A DNA stretch of 64,000 nt from Chenopodium formosanum. Taxonomy: Eukaryota > Streptophyta > Magnoliopsida > Caryophyllales > Amaranthaceae. The notes beneath the pieces are model-generated. The model made no database searches, had not been told where the DNA came from, and was given only the letters and a program-made list of their open reading frames with translations. Positions within the stretch are counted from its first letter, which is position 1. Each line of letters opens with the position of its first letter. Shown here piece by piece: positions 1 through 13,800 of this stretch. The stretch is from NCBI GenBank assembly GCA_024500155.1, contig CM044863.1, positions 7,495,501 through 7,559,500 of the forward strand, given 5' to 3'. The position numbers were made by a program, and so were the translations under genes.

Positions 1-329
1 CCGAAATATTAGTGTACTTAAGAAAACACCCAAACACTTTAAGGAAATTTATCTTCCTCATTTGGATTTTTTTTAAAGGGCCTTATCGGCCCGAAACCAA
101 TCACGGGTCAACTCGATCCGGGTTAACGGGCTAGGTCCTTTGGGAGTGGGGGGAGGGGGGAAGATAAGAGAATCCCTACCCTCAAATTGCCTTTAGTAGA
201 GTTTGATCCCACAACCTTTTGGTTGTGAGATGACAAAACTTACCACTAAATCAAACTTTGCTTGGTAATTTTTTAAGATAAGGAGAAGGGCCCTCCTAGG
301 TTAGTGGGCCAAGTTAGGCCCTCTAGAGT
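1..329. other. Intergenic, no gene recognised
   Basis: No coding signal was found. The stretch contains a G-rich run (about 145-162) and ordinary AT-rich plant intergenic sequence. Confidence 0.4.
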
Positions 330-549
330 GCTCATTTGAAGTATTTGGAAAGAGCGAAATGATATTATCTTCCATGATGAAACCTTTGACAAGTTTAGGA
401 TTTACCACCGAGCGCGGTTTGTGTTCAGCGAGTGACACCAAAGAAGTCTCTTAGATACCTTTTTCTCTATGGGATCTCCCATTTTGAGATCGTCCCATAA
501 TCTTTCTTCTCATACTCAATCCCTATCATCCATTCTTATACCATGGAAG
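330..549 (+). pseudogene. LINE (L1-type) ORF2 relic, part 1
   Basis: A reading frame starting near 338 gives WKERNDIIFHDETFD-like residues. This resembles the short linker that lies between the zinc-binding RT segment and the RNase H domain in plant L1-type ORF2 proteins. A stop follows within about 100 bases, so it is dead. The relic continues after the solo LTR at 2258. Seen: the motif and the stop. Inferred: the family assignment. Confidence 0.5.
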
Positions 550-2257
550 TGTAATACCCTAATTTTTTTTTTAATTTTTAATTTTTTTTTTTTATTTTAA
601 GTTTCGGGGATGAAACTTCTTAAAAGGAGGGTAGATTGTATTACCCGAATAATTTTTGATTTTTAAAAAAGCTCGTAACCCTAATTATATTAAGTATTAT
701 GTGTAGCTTTTATTAAATCCCTGGAATTTCACTTCTTTTTCTTCAATTCGTTGCTTTTCCTTCCTGTGTGTTTTCATCATCAAAATCAAATCACTTTGCT
801 AGTCATGATAACCCATTATGCGTATAATCCCTCATCATCATCACCTTGATCTTGATTTGTATTCTTTTGATAATCATATGCTAATCATCATATATACTCC
901 TGTAACTCGCCTAACACACCAACCAACCATATTTTGTGGTAACCTTATGGCGTGAGCTCTGACCTATCTCTTGCTTGTTTCACGCATTATCAATATATAG
1001 TACCATTATTGGTAATAAGGTAATCACACGATCTATTACCTTGGAGTTGTTTGTATAATTGTTTTATATAATTATTGTATAATATACTATTCATATGTAT
1101 GATTCATGTATATAATTATATGATTTGATCAGATTTAATTGTCTTGTTACTATAGTTGTATATGATTGATTGTTTTTATTATGCTAGGGGTTTTAATGTT
1201 ATTGCTCTAGAGAGTATTATTGTTGAGGTTTTAGAGTTACCGATATAATATTGGGTTGAGAACTGATTATATTTGGGTATTAGAATTATTTCCCCTATAA
1301 GGGTTGAGACGTTTGATGAATTGATTTGTTATGTTATTTGGGAATCTGTGCCATTGTTGAGATATTATTTATTAGTTTATGAATGGTTATTTGATCGAGT
1401 ATGAGATCAAAAGGTTGAGAATGATTATTTTTTTCTTGGTTTGAAGCTCGGCGTTATATACCTTAGTCCTTGGCATGTTGGTAAGAGAATGATAATCATG
1501 AGTTAAGAATGAGGTACAATATTTATTTATTTATTTTTCTATGGTCCCTTACAGTGGGATTTGGCCCATATGTGGTCTGGTTCAAGGTGTTTTCAGTTTA
1601 TTGAGAGAATTCAAGTTTTTATACTTGTTGGTTTATTTATTCGAATTACTCATGTCCAAGGCTAGGTATAGAACAAAGAGCATGGCACACTTATTGGTTA
1701 CGAGTTAATTGAGTGAAGGATTGTATTATTATTCGAGGTTGAGTTGATAAAGGTTATTTCCAGAGTATAATGTGTAATGTAGTTCTAAACTACATTGTTT
1801 ATGTGAGCTAGTAATATTAATTATTCTATTATTCGCTGCATTCTGATTTGTGATGATTACTCAGCTTTTTTGCTGACGTGTGTATTGTTTTGTTGCGCTA
1901 CTTGTGTTTGCGGCCACGTCTTTTTCTTATGGTGGCCCTGCGACGATCTATTTTGGAATTTGTCTTTAATGGTGAGCAGTCAAGATTTTCTAAGCAGGTT
2001 AATCAAGTGATCGTAGCTAAAGGAGCTCAAGTGTTTATATTAGTCTGTTATAACAAGTTTGTAAAGTTGTATAAGTAGCTCACTTAGATTTATTAGGTTG
2101 TATTGTTGGGATTTTATAAGCCTTAATACTTGACAGGATGTCGAGTGTGGCGGTGATACCTCTGAGTTAGGTGTATGCTTCTGCAATTTTATTTAAAGGT
2201 TGTTTATTTTTCCTTTAATTGTTCTTTGTTATTAGTTAGTAAATCGGGGGTGTTACA
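550..2257. mobile_element. Solo LTR (1708 bp) with 5-bp target duplication
   Basis: The block begins TGTAATACCC and ends GGGTGTTACA, an inverted pair of the kind that closes LTRs of many plant Ty3/gypsy elements. It is flanked on both sides by the same 5 bases, GGAAG (545-549 and 2258-2262), as expected for an LTR-retrotransposon insertion. There is no internal gag-pol, PBS or second LTR, so the block fits a solo LTR left by LTR-LTR recombination. The Ty3/gypsy assignment rests only on length and end sequence. Confidence 0.75.
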
Positions 2258-2645
2258 GGAAGACGCCTCCCAACAACGTCTTTACACTCATTTTTTGACA
2301 TTTCGTTTCGTAACAACTCAACAGCAGAAGGAATATCATCTGAGCACTCTTTAAGGCACCTATGTTTAACCTCAGTGACGCCAAACTATTGATAGCGGAA
2401 GCTACTGCTCTTCATAAAGAGTCCAACTAGCTCTTCAATGTGGCATATAGAACATTAAAATTGAAAGTGATAACCTATTAGTCGTCAACTCAATAAAAGA
2501 CATTTTGGGAAGTTACTTGGTAGATTGAGTATGTAATCGAAGACACTCGTTCTCTCCTTATGTGATTTCACATTTGGAGTATCCAGCACGTCTATTGAGA
2601 GGCAAATCACGCAACGGATTGAATAGCTAATATGGGCCATTTAGT
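2258..2645 (+). pseudogene. LINE ORF2 relic, part 2: RNase H-like domain
   Basis: From about 2366 the translation, read across one frameshift and internal stops, gives AEATALHKE, then VQLALQCGI, then NIKIESDNLLVVNSIKDI. This is the core of the plant RNase H-like (RVT_3) domain, with the E...SDN acidic residues. It is broken by a frameshift near 2424, a TAG codon near 2447 and further stops. It follows on from the linker relic at 330-549, so the solo LTR inserted into an already present LINE copy. Confidence 0.6.
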
Positions 2646-3094
2646 ATCTAGTTGTATTTACATTGATGTTTGTAATTCTTCTAGTTTGTTCTCATACTCA
2701 ATCTCTATCATCCATTGATGTTTGAATAGCTAATATGGGCATTTAGTATCTAGCTAGTATGGACATTTAGTATTAGGAATTCCTTTAGGAAAGAAATAGA
2801 AAATACAAGTTCATCTTCATGATAAACAAAAAACGTTTATCTAGTGGTATTTTTGTAAATAACTCAAAATTTTTTGTCAAATATGGAGCCATTAATATTG
2901 ATTTATTTACAAAAATGACATGCTGATTGAGATTTAATATTGATTTATTTACGAAATTGCCACCAAATACACGTTTTTTGTTAATCGTGAAAATGAATTG
3001 GGGCTCTCTCGGAAAGAAGACTCTAATACTACCTCCGTTTCATATTATTTGCAACGATTTGACATGTAGAGAAGAAAAATATTTGACATAAGGT
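2646..3094. other. AT-rich intergenic with truncated Stowaway-like MITE end
   Basis: No gene was seen. At 3027 a Stowaway-like terminus (TACTACCTCCGTTTCATATT) starts. It matches one arm of the complete MITE at 10108-10202, but its other half is missing; the long-TIR element begins at 3095. Confidence 0.5.
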
Positions 3095-4358
3095 ATTCTC
3101 TCCGATAACCACAAACTTTTATTTTTTCTTAGTGGTAAAGCCTCAAACTTTTGATTATCAATGGTAATCACGAATTAATATTATTAAATTAATGGTAATA
3201 TTAATGATATAAAAACATGATTAAACAATTAACCAGGGTTAATCTTGAGTTAAGTAATAATAAATTTACATTAATATCCTTCAAATTAATTTTAAAACAA
3301 AAAAAAAAAAAATCCAAGCCCCTCCCTAACCACCAACCACCAACCACCAGCCAATCGCCTACCCCTCCCCTTGCCGGCGCTCAGCTTGGCCTGGCTAACG
3401 GCGTCTCAACCCCCTCCCCCGCCGGAGACCCCAACCACCAACACCCCATCCCAAAACGAGCATCCCCTTCCCCTGTTCTCGACCCACCCTCTCTCTTCTC
3501 ATCACCACCAAAACCGCTTCTCGGGGACGCCGAAATCAGCCATCTTCCCTTGCCGGAATCAGCCACCCTCCCCCTTCCCCTATTACCTCTGATCTCCTTC
3601 CCCGATTCCTCTCCTTCCCAGATCTTTGGTTGAAATTTCTAGGGTTTTTGGGGTCGATTTTGTTGATTTTAGGGGTCCAATTTGTTGATTTTGGGTCCAA
3701 TTTGTTGATTATTGGGGTCGAATTTGTCGATTTTTGGGTCGAAATTGTTGGTTTTTAGGGTCGAAATTGTTGATTTTTGGGGTCGTATATGTTAATTTTC
3801 GAATGGCAGCGCTAGAACTTCCAAATCGTTGGCCGGAATCAGTTTTGCTGGTTGTCCCCTTTTTCAACATCAACACCAAATGTGCCACCGCATTTTCGTC
3901 CAACATCGCCGCCTTTCCCTCCACACTCGCTCGCCGCCTTTCCCTCCACACTCGCTCGCCGCTAATTGATACAACACCAGAAGTACTCTCTTGGCGATTG
4001 ACTCCTTTCATGCCGAAGCATGGCCAGAAACGGCGACATTGCGTATTTGCGTTGAATTGTTTCATGAGTTTCTAGTTGTGTCACTCAGAGTTCGCAATCT
4101 TAACAAGTAGTTTAACAATGGCGGTGGTGGCTGGAAATAAAGGTGCAGCGGGGAGGATGAAAGAAGAAGAAAGAATTGGCTAGATATAAGGGTAGTTATG
4201 TCTTTTTGCAGTCCAATATATAAACCATGGTAAAGGAATTAACAAATTGTTTAACTTAAGTTACTATTAGCTTAATAATATTAATTTGTGATTACCATTG
4301 ATAATCAGAAGTTTCAGGCTTTACCACTGAGAAAAAATAAAAGTTACCAAGAGAGAAT
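3095..4358. mobile_element. Long-TIR non-autonomous DNA transposon (MULE-like or foldback)
   Basis: The first about 90 bases (3095-3185) and the last about 94 (4265-4358) are inverted copies of each other. Both carry, in opposite orientation, ATTCTCTC, CTTTTATTTTTTCT, AGTGGTAAAGCC and GATTATCAATGGTAATCAC. The inside is GC-richer than its surroundings. It has open frames (3217-3633, proline-rich; 3734-4075) without a recognised domain, and a short direct repeat around TTTGTTGATTTTGGGTC at about 3655-3790. No transposase is present. Long TIRs around GC-rich unrelated DNA recall a Pack-MULE, but I could not identify a 9-bp target duplication, so the superfamily is open. Confidence 0.65.
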
Positions 4359-4841
4359 TTTCCTTTATTTTTCTTACCTTTAAAATAAAAAAAGAATTTT
4401 CTAATACTTGTAGTAAAATACGGGAAAAAGAAAAGTTACGGAGTATTACCTGTGGGTGACTTAATTTCAATAACCCCCATGTTCCTGAGAGTCTGAGACA
4501 CACATCTTTGTGCTTTCTTTCTTTCTTTCTTCCATTTTTTTTTGGGTGATTTCAATTTACAGAGAAACAGCTTCAAACTCTTCTCAACAAAGAATATAAA
4601 TACACCCAAATGCCATTTAACCCCAACTAAAATAAGCACAATTAGCACAACCCCATCAAAATTCATCCCAAAATTCTTACTTTTCTCTCTCCTAATCCTT
4701 AGATCTCACTGATTTTTCTTTGATCCCTTTAATTTCAACTCTGATCGCTGCTTTCTGCTTACCAGATTCGATTTGACTCTTTGAATTTTGTTGGGTTTGT
4801 ATTTTTTTCTGTAATCGAATCGAGGAACACTGGACCCAATC
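4359..4841 (+). promoter_or_regulatory. Proximal promoter / 5' UTR of the gamma-adaptin gene
   Basis: This stretch lies between the TIR element and the start codon. It includes a CTTT microsatellite (about 4513-4532) and pyrimidine-rich sequence (4676-4760), as is common in plant 5' leaders. No TATA box can be assigned with confidence. Confidence 0.4.
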
Positions 4842-7800
4842 ATGAATCCCTTTTCATCAGGAACCCGTTTGAGGTGAGTTTTTCAAATACCAATGTTTTA
4901 ATTTCAGTGTAGATCAAGTTTTTAGCCCATTCTATTTCATGGGTTTTATGTTTTTGTTTTTGCAACATTTTTGTTTGTGTTTTTATTGATTATATGGGTT
5001 TTTTGATTTTCTTAATTTGAGGCTGAATTAGTTTTGTAGTTGAAAGTGTAATTGGAAGAAACGAAATGTGATCTTTAATGGTTCATTTAAGTTGAATTTG
5101 CCACTTCTTTTTGAGTTTGTTAACTTTTTGATGAGTTTGGAGTTAATTGTATTCAAGAGGGATTTCTAGTTTCATTTTAAGATATAGGGCAATTTGGAAG
5201 AGTGAAAGTTTTAGATGTTGGATGTTTTAGGGGGAGCAATGTTGAATTGTCGACAAATCGATGTCTATGAATGTGATAAAGCATGTAATCATGCACTCTA
5301 AGGGGATAGTGTTTTGGGGTTTGGATATAATGGGAATATTCATTATATTGATGTTGAGCACATGCTTTTCAGACTCTTCTAATAAGCCTAATACTAGACT
5401 AATATAGTCACAAACTGCTAGTCACTCGACCAATGTGGCCAATGCAAACCGCCAACCCATTTCAGGATTTTTTGTTATAGTAGGGTCTCAGCTGATTGAT
5501 ATTATGCAGTCTTACCACAGTTTCCCTAGTGATTATTCTGTAACTTAGAGAAATCACATTTATTCACAAGGGGCTGATCAACTATGTCAGTGTGGGTCAA
5601 AGTTGCTGTTATTAAGTGAGGACAGGTGATCTGGAGGATGGACTATTAGCAGATTATGCAATTTTGTAATTACTTATCTGAATTGTGTAATTTTGTTTCC
5701 GCGGTATTTATGAGGCTATGTTATAAACTTGGAAGGAAATTTTTAGAATTCACATGTACTAAATATTGAAATTAGATGGATAGGAATGTAGCAAAGTAAA
5801 GTCAGTGTTTCATGCGGCTATGATAAATTTGTAAGGAATTTGTAATTATTATATATTTATATAAAGGCTATATGAATTAGGGTTGTAGCAAATAAAGTGA
5901 GTGTTTTCTTATTGCTTTATTCTTTGGAAAGGTGAATACAAGAAATTACACATTGGCTTAATTTTTAAGGTCAAATTTACATGGATATACTTTGGTTAAT
6001 TTTCAATTTTCTTACGAATGATATGACAAAATTCAGCCAACAATATTTGCAGCTTGGAGTGAAAGTTCCTAAACTTCTTCAGCCCTTTTCCCCTTGCAAT
6101 ACTCATTGAAGTCCTAGAATACATTGCTGGCAATATGAAAGCCATGCCCAATCCTTCTTGCTTTTATAAAGTGACTATTGGGACCTGAAATCAGTGCATA
6201 GAAATAAACAAGTTGATTGGGTATAGCAACTCTTGTTTGAGGGATGTATCAATTAGCAAGCAGTTTGAAACATTTAAAAGGATTGTCATAGCAAATCTTC
6301 TTAATATATTGACGTCTTAAAATTTTCATCCCCCTTCATGATATGACTAGGATTATTTTTGTTTGGATTTTGTATTCCTATTAGATGGTTGTAGTACTCA
6401 TGCGGTCATGGCCTAGTTTCTCTACTTTGCTTTGGTCGAATGTTCTTTGTGTACAAAGCTTGGAATGGTGAGAGTTACACTGTGAATTAGTTGTTTTTTT
6501 TTTTTTTTTTTTTTTTTGGGGGGGGGGGGGGGGGGGTGGGGGGAGGGGGGTGGTGGGTGGGTGGGTGGGTTGCAGAGTGGGTCATGAGATGTTAAGGGCT
6601 GAGTGTGGACAACAATTGGAGATGTCTAGAGCAGTAATACCTGTTGCCACTCTGCAAGAACTAGAGGTCTAAAGGCAGTTTCCTTCTTTTATAGTAGGGT
6701 ATATTACTTTTTAGGATACTATTTTTATGAAGTTATGCTGTATTGCTGTTCCTTTTTTCTGATGCGCTAGTTGATCGCTGAAATGCTGCCATCCAGTGGC
6801 ATTTAAAGAATTTGTTGACTGGCATTGTTTGGGGGGGGGGGGGGGGTTGTGAAGGTGGCAATATTGTGGCAGAAAGGGCATGAGTGGGGATGGAGAGGCC
6901 TGACACTGGCAGCTGGCGTTGTGGTTATAATGGCATTGATTTTAATGGATGGCCGTGGTTTTGGGAACTCAATACCTTGGAACCCCATATCTTGGGTTTC
7001 GAAGGGTGCCCCCTTCCCCTGGTTTCAATAATTGAAATACATTGAACCAAACATTATGTATGGTTTAATTTGATCCAATTCAATATCGAATTCAAAAATT
7101 GTTCACTTACGGTGTGTTTGAATTGAAGGAAAAGGAGGGAAAGGAAGAGAAGGGAAATTGAGAGATGAGTTATCTTTCATTTGGATAACAAATGAGGGAG
7201 GAAGGGAGTTAGAGGGTAGAGAAATGGAGGGATTAAATTGTAGGAAATTGATCCCTCTAACAATGGAGAGATTTGGAAGGAAAACTCACAATTCTTCCCT
7301 CCCCTCTTCTCCTCCCTCCCCTTCTTTTCCTCCCCCTTTCTTTATCCAAATACAGTGTTAAACTCCCCTTTAAATGCTCTATAGTTTGTATTTTATTATC
7401 ATTTTCATTGTATGATACTATGATGTGTCAGTGTCACCTTTTTATTGTGCTGGATGAGTTAGCTTAGGGACGAGCTTTAGGGGAATCAATGTCTTTCTGT
7501 AATCTTCTAACTACTAATGAATCAAACTCCCTCCCATTTGTAGTTGTCCAATTCCTCCATATTGACTTTTACTGACCCATTCAAAACTTTGACTATAAAT
7601 TTATCTTATCATCTATAAATAATAATTCTTTAAAGTTAAAATTTTGAAAATATACATAGATATAAATTCAAAATAAATTAAATGATGGCAATTGTTTTTA
7701 TATATTTGTAGAAAAATATGGTCAAATGAAGACATGAGAATAGTGCAAAAATTAGTATGTTGCAAATTTTTAAAAAAAATCAGAGGGAATGATTACATGC

Positions 7801-10800
7801 AATGATTCTCCCTCTCTTTCTTCCTTTCCTTTTCCAATTGATGATCATGTTGATCACTGATTGTGCAGTACTTTTTGATGCCTAGGAGATTAACCTTGCT
7901 ATCCACCATACTGTTGATTATTGAGTGTTATTTCTTTTGGTTTGTTTTATTTTTTTATTTTTTTTATTTTTTTATTTTCTGTAGTAATCTATCTTTAAAC
8001 AAGCTATCTTAATGCAGGGACATGATTCGTGCTATACGCGCTTGTAAAACGGCAGCAGAAGAACGTGGAGTTGTCAGAAAAGAATGTGCAGCTATCCGTG
8101 CTGCCATTAGTGAAAATGATGCAGACTACCGGCATCGAAACATGGCCAAGCTCATGTTTATTCACATGCTTGGTTACCCTACACATTTTGGGCAAATGGA
8201 ATGCCTGAAGTTAATTGCCGCTCCTGGATTTCCAGAAAAAAGAATAGGATACCTGGGACTCATGTTACTTCTTGATGAAAGACAAGAAGTTCTTATGCTG
8301 GTTACAAATTCTTTAAAACAGTATCCTGATACCATGAGGGTTTTTGTGTGGCTTTTGTTCCTGAATCATACTAACATGCGTGCCTAGAATTTTTATTAAA
8401 TTTGTATTTGTTTACCCCGTGTTGCATCATCCTTAACTTTTTATAGAGATCTCAACCACACAAACCAGTACATCGTGGGACTTGCTCTTTGTGCTCTTGG
8501 GAACATATGCTCCGCTGAAATGGCACGTGACCTTGCACCAGAAGTAGAGAGATTGCTTCAATTTCGGGATCCAAATGTTCGCAAGAAAGTAAGATCTCAT
8601 CTGAAATAGATACATGTGAACATGTCTATATTTAGAAGCAGATATATGTTTATGAACGTTTCAGTTTCATGTTTAGTTCATAGTTGCTTGTTTTAATGAA
8701 TAATGATTCTTAAATCTTAACTACATATTATCTCATGTTCTAGTAGTCATGATAACTTCATATCATAATTTCATTTGAATGTGATTTTGGAATATTACTG
8801 CGTCGACATCTGTCTGTGTGGCTTGAGCGGATGCTATATGCCTATATGTATACTCAAGTCCATTGAAAAATAAGCTTGAAATTATATTTTTGAGCTACAT
8901 GGTTAAAGATGTGATTGTGGTGCTTGCTGCTGCAATTTTCTCCATTTAAGTTGCTCTGAAATGTTTACATTATAGTAATAAGCATGAATATTCCATGCTG
9001 AGTAGGAAATTTACAATGCATGCCTTATTCCTGGTGTTGCCATTGACTTTGAAACCATTATAAGCTGAATAGCAACTTCAATGTGATATAGGCAGCACTC
9101 TGCTCAATCCGGATTATAAAGAAAGTCCCTGATCTGGCGGAGAATTTCATAAATCCCGCCGCTTCTTTGCTGAAAGAAAAGCACCACGGAGTCCTGATAA
9201 CCGGAGTGCAACTCTGTACGGATTTATGTAATATCAGCGAAGATGCTCTTGAGTACTTCAGAAAGGTATATTTTGGTCTTCATTCTGTCCTTATTGGAAA
9301 TAAAGGGGTTTTCATTCTATTTATGAACTATCAGTGAAGATGCAGTTGGATACTGAATACTAGACAAAGTTGGCTTTAAAACTGTTGATTGCACCTGATT
9401 AATTCGGGCCTACTGCTCTTTTTGGATTGAAATAATCTTGCTACAACTATTCCCAATTTAAGAGGATAATAACTATGTGTTATGGAATCCAGTTGCTGTT
9501 TGATGCATGTCTGCTTGTATTAGCTTTGTTTTTGGCCACTATCACAAATTTAAGTTTTATCATGCACTAATCATTTGGATAAGTTTTAAAAAATGGTATA
9601 CCTAAGTAAATTATCTAATCTATCGTTAGTTTTGAAATTACTCAAGGATTTGTGTTTCTTGTTTTGTGCAACATTCAGTGGTCTGTAGTCTGGTCAAAAA
9701 TAATTTGAGATACTTACAAATCTTCCTCCTCCCCCAATACCCTCTTAATGGGGAGAGGTGGAGGAAGCTCCATTCTGATCTATTGTAATCTAACCATTTT
9801 GGTTTTCTTGATCGTCTAGAAATGCACTGATGCTGTGGTGAAAGTTCTAAAGGACCTTGTCAACAGTCCATATGCTCCAGAGTATGATATTGCTGGAATT
9901 ACTGATCCTTTCCTCCACATCAGATTATTGAGATTTTTGCGTGTTTTGGGTCATGGTGACGCTGACGCTAGTGACTGCATGAATGACTTACTTGCGCAGG
10001 TTTGTTTATTCTTCTCCTTGTCTTCCTTAATATTCTTCTAGTTCACCTAGTTGAATCCTCCCATGCTAGGGTCAAAATAAAGATAATGTTCGCCTCAATA
10101 AACAAAATACTACCTTTGTTTCATATTATTTGTATTGATTAGACATTTTTTCCTCTCTACTTTATGTCACATCGTTGCAAATAATATGAAACGGAGGTAG
10201 TATAACACAAATGAGTTTAGTAGGATTTATGATTGCATTGTCCCAGACCATTATCCCAAAGTAATTTTGTTTGGGATAATGGTCTGGGACCATGCAATAT
10301 TTTCTTGTTGGGAGGGGGATAAAGAACATAGGTAGCAAAGGCAGGGATTAAACATGTAAGTAATTATAATGTGAAAAGGCAATAAGAATAGTCTTCAAAA
10401 GGCAAATAGATTGAGAAGTTGGATGGGGATTTTAGAAGACATTTGGCAGAAGAAAATAGTCCTAGCTTTTCAGCAGGGCTTCTCTGGATTGTCTTGATGT
10501 TTAAAACTGTGAATTGATTCCTAATTTTTGTCGCTAGAAATGTTTAATTTTACCTTTTTCGAATTGGCTCTTATAATGGTCAATTAGGTTAGTCTTTGTT
10601 CAAAAGAGAATATCCTATTGGCCTGTTGGTGGATGAGCATTTTATTTCAAATTCTAGAATTGGCTCAATTGAGCTGTTGGGGGATACATATAATTTGGAA
10701 TTGGATTTGTCTTCCACTCTTATTAAAACAAGACCAAAACTAGAATTTGGAAATTCATCTTAAATTGTCATTTCCAAATTCAATCTACTACCTCCTGGCT

Positions 10801-13800
10801 ATTTCCAATTTTTCTTCATATGACTATGCTGACTCACTCATCCACTCCACTTTCAACTTTTTCCACTGTTCTTCCATTTTTGACGCCATGGCTTTGTTTT
10901 TCAAGCAAGCCATCTTTATTTTGCGAGGAACACCAGCGACAGAATCTGCACAGACCATTGCTAGGTGCAGATTCAACACGTAGGCGCTAGTAGCGAGGGT
11001 ACTAGACTTGACGCTAGAGGAGAGAGAAAGTGGGCATGAGAAGTGAGAAAATGTTTGGGTTATGGGTTTCTTTTTTGGGCTGTTATTTTATTGAAGGGTT
11101 CTCTCATTAAGTTCTTGATCTTGAACTATCATGGGAATAAACAAGAATTTATGGTTGAAATTCATGCTAGTGGAGGAACGCACACTGTGGCAGTGAATGG
11201 GAAGCATTGGCTGCTGCTGTGGTGCTCAATTCTAGAATTGAAATTCCTATGACTTCAAACTTGATGGTGAATTTACAATTCTGGAACCAAATTATTTGTA
11301 TTTCTTAAACACTAGATTTGGAATTGAATGTCAACATCATTCTGAATTTGAATTCATGAACTTCAAATGAGTTGCAGGTTCCCAATCCTTCCCTAAATGT
11401 ATACACCTCTTCAATTCACTTTTGATTCTTTTTAATGAATCTTGTCAAGCTGGGTTGATTCTTGTAAGATTATTGCGTCAAAAAGGTGTTTCTTAATTGC
11501 ATCTAGTTGGAGGTCATGGAGCTAAATTCCATTTGAAGTGTTTTGATCACATTTATGATTTCTCGTCCACATTACACTGGATTGGGTTTTCTATTTTATT
11601 CATCTAATTATGCTGCTGTGTTCTTTATCGTATGCAATATGGTGTTGATTACAATTCCTTTTTTGATTATGTACATTTTATTGTAGGTGGCAACAAAAAC
11701 GGAGTCTAACAAGAATGCGGGAAATGCAATCCTGTACGAGTGTGTGGAAACTATCATGAACATTGAAGATAATAGTGGTTTGCGTGTACTAGCCATTAAT
11801 ATTCTTGGAAGATTTTTATCGAACAGGGACAATAACATAAGGTATATATCTTTAATTTTCGTTGTGTTCTTTCTGTTCAGTGTTCACTTTCTCTCAGACT
11901 TTAAGCTGTGTCTAGATTGTGGAATAAGTTATCCTCAATTTCTGTTTGGTCATTTTCTACTTTATTTGTTCCAAAAGTTTGTTCTAGCTTACTTTTTGCT
12001 GCCTCTAAGAAATAACTATTGGAGTACTGGTCGACGAGGCAATATCTTCTTCATTTGATCCAAAGATATTGTCCCTCTAAAATTGATAGTGTTTTGCTGG
12101 GAATCCTCCTTCTCACCTTTGTAGCATGGCTAGTAAATAGTACAATGGTTTATGGATTTTACATTGGCTTTCTACATTGTAAGTTCTAATGCTAAGCTGT
12201 AATCATGTGAGATAAAATGCGTGGATAAATCCCAGCAGAAGATAAAACAATCTTGAAAATTTGTAATTGATTTATGCAGCTTTTATTGTCAACCGTTTTT
12301 CCGTTAATCTTTTCTTTACTAATCAGTTGCTTAAGGAGTGCATTTATGCTGCTCTCATGTCCATATGCTCTGCATTGGTCCATTATGCTTTCTGTATGAC
12401 TTTCATTCAGCTTTTGAGATGAAAATGATTTGAGTCAAATAAAAGAAAATAAATTGTGCTCTTTCACTTGCTTTGTTATCTTGGTTATTGTAAAGTCATT
12501 TTAAGGGGTTATTATTATTATTTTCAGATATGTTGCCTTAAATATGTTGACGAGGGCTATAAATTTTGACGCTCAAGCAGTACAGAGGCATCGAGCGACA
12601 ATCTTAGAATGTGTGAAGGTATGTTTTGCTTCTGTTGATGATTGTTCATGTGCATTATGTTATTGTGTATCCTATAACAAGTATGGGCCCCTCAATTTTT
12701 ATTTATTCATCCTCTATAAAAATCCAGGCATTCCTGGCACAGCCTTTTGGTTATATTAATACACATCGCTCTTTTATCAACCAGTTTTGTACTTCTACCT
12801 GCTCAACATCTAGAATTCTCATTGCTCTTTTATATTATAAGTAGATACTTCACAAGTGGTTTAAGACATCCAGAGAAGGCTATTTAAGATAGATGCAGAA
12901 ATAAATTTGATATATACTAAAGGACATTAGGACAAAGGGAAAAGCTGAAAGGTGAGATTCTGATTCTGTCAACAATTTTTGGTTAGGGTGATGATTGCTG
13001 AAGGCCAGTGGCCAACCACATGTTTAGAGATTGTTTTAAAAGTTACAATTCTGATCTCAAGGTCAAAATGTGATTAATATATATTATATGGTCAATGTGG
13101 AGGGATGCTAAATGCCTAATGGTTGTTGACTTGTAACAATTTCTCTGTGTATTGAATAAGATAACTGCACAGAGGATATTTTGTCATTTTCTTGTCTTCT
13201 ATCTAGATAAGTTTTTTACTGCCACATATTTGCAATCAAATGATTGGTATGTGTCAATCATGGATCTTTAAATAGAGAATGACTTCTGAGTTCTAATTAT
13301 TATTTCTTTCCAGGATTCAGATGCTTCGATCAGGAAAAGGGCTCTTGAACTTGTGTATCTTCTAGTGAATGAGAGTAATGTAAAGCCTTTGACAAAAGAG
13401 CTAATTGACTATTTGGAAGTTAGTGACCTCGAATTTAAGGAGGATCTTACAGACAGAGTCTGCTCCATTGTTGACAAGTAAGTATACTTATATTGAGTGT
13501 GTAATTCGTGCAGTTGTCCATCTGTAATGAGTAATGCAATTGAAGCTTGTTGTACTATACGCTTTGTTATTTATGCATTATCTTTGCTTAATTTTTGTTA
13601 TATAAGTGTTACTATTTGGGTCCTTGAATTCTGCTACTAATAGTGTTACTTAGGCCAGTGTTACTATCTAAGGTTGAAATCAGAATCTTTAGTTTCTTGA
13701 ACTTGAGTTTATTTTTACACTTTTTTTTTTACCCCACTGTTGCTATTTGATTAATTTTTGTGAAATGTGACGTAAATTTCCTAATTTGTAGTAATTTTAA

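Noticed and set aside
3217..4075. Proline-rich and serine-rich open frames as genes
   Set aside because: Low-complexity composition, overlapping frames on both strands, position inside a TIR element and no recognised domain.
12544..12759. Separate small gene at exon 7
   Set aside because: It is exon 7 of the gamma-adaptin gene read on into the intron.
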